This document shows, piece after piece, positions 63,953-64,000 of a stretch of 64,000 nt of DNA; positions within the stretch are counted from its first letter, which is position 1, and each line of letters starts with the position of its first letter. Source of the DNA: Bacillaceae bacterium (GTDB taxonomy: Bacteria; Bacillota; Bacilli; Bacillales; Alkalibacillaceae); contig JACDOD010000003.1 of the NCBI GenBank assembly GCA_017656265.1, positions 204,818-268,817 of the forward strand, written 5' to 3'. The notes under the pieces are model-generated. The model saw only the letters and a program-made list of their open reading frames with translations. It was not told where the DNA came from and ran no database searches. Made by a program: the position numbers and the translations under genes.

Positions 63953-64000
63953 GTGCGCCCGGCATGTGCGCAGGCTATAGGGTTCAAGTCCCGAACCGCA
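63953..64000 (+). mobile_element. Class C group II intron, 5' end only (continues beyond window)
   Basis: Starts GTGCGCCCGGCATGTGCGCA, then GGCTATAGGGTTCAAGTCCC and GAACCG. This matches the conserved 5' start and early domain I of bacterial class C group II introns, which insert behind terminator stems. The reverse transcriptase and domain V would lie past the window. Family assigned from memory of these introns. Confidence 0.85.

Overview
The window is a chromosomal segment of a low-GC, spore-forming Bacillaceae bacterium. The backbone keeps the Bacillus subtilis order yqfO–ispH–cshB–nfo–yqfT … ispG–yqfZ … sodA–yqgE–pbpA–pst … rpmG–yqgN–yqgO–gluP … yqgQ–glcK–yqgS–yqgU … yqgX–yqgY … comG–aroK–yqzE–yqhG–yqhH–gcvT–gcvPA–gcvPB–yqhL … mntR–yqhO. 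Base composition, the class II ribonucleotide reductase and the dispersed GGCTGGGACA repeats suggest a halophilic relative (Oceanobacillus/Virgibacillus type). That placement is inference.

Layout. 1–6.3 kb: the 3' part of yqfO, then an accessory block with a TetR-controlled ABC-2 exporter operon and an ArsR-type regulator paired with an MFS transporter, each with readable operators. 6.4–6.7 kb: five tandem 52-bp hairpin repeats. 6.9–19.2 kb: ispH, cshB, nfo, yqfT, a lytic transglycosylase, yqfX, ispG, yqfZ, an NfeD-like protein, a chemoreceptor, a DUF1189 protein and an Na/Pi symporter with a PHO-box-like promoter. 19.3–20.3 kb: a tRNA operon (Asn, Met, His, Ile2, Ser, Phe). Its Asn and Phe genes are each preceded by an odd 156–158 bp unit: a copy of the tRNA 5' half split by a shared 79/80-nt element. 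20.6–29.6 kb: sodA, yqgE, pbpA and pstSCAB–phoU behind a four-hexamer PHO box. 29.9–45.2 kb: small membrane proteins, rpmG, folate salvage, rhomboid GluP, a GerA/SpoVAF-type germination protein, glcK, an LtaS-type sulfatase, metabolic and regulatory genes, tRNA-Gln. 45.2–49.2 kb: the comG competence operon on the minus strand, with comGB broken by a frameshift. 49.2–57.2 kb: aroK, yqzE, yqhG, yqhH, a tandem glycine riboswitch with gcvT–gcvPA–gcvPB, and yqhL. 57.5–60.9 kb: nrdJ behind twin NrdR boxes and interrupted by a 591-nt group I intron that carries a lone helix-turn-helix ORF. 61–64 kb: a small lipoprotein, repeat elements, mntR, yqhO, and the first 48 nt of a class C group II intron directly behind the yqhO terminator.

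Most notable: (1) the paired tRNA 5'-half elements, (2) the group I intron at a conserved site of nrdJ, whose P1 helix and splice sites can be read directly, (3) the 52-bp tandem hairpin array, (4) a modular repeat family with GGCTGGGACA/TGTCCCAGCC ends that often carries the intergenic terminator, and (5) the group II intron at a terminator. All family names were assigned by reading motifs; no database search was possible.
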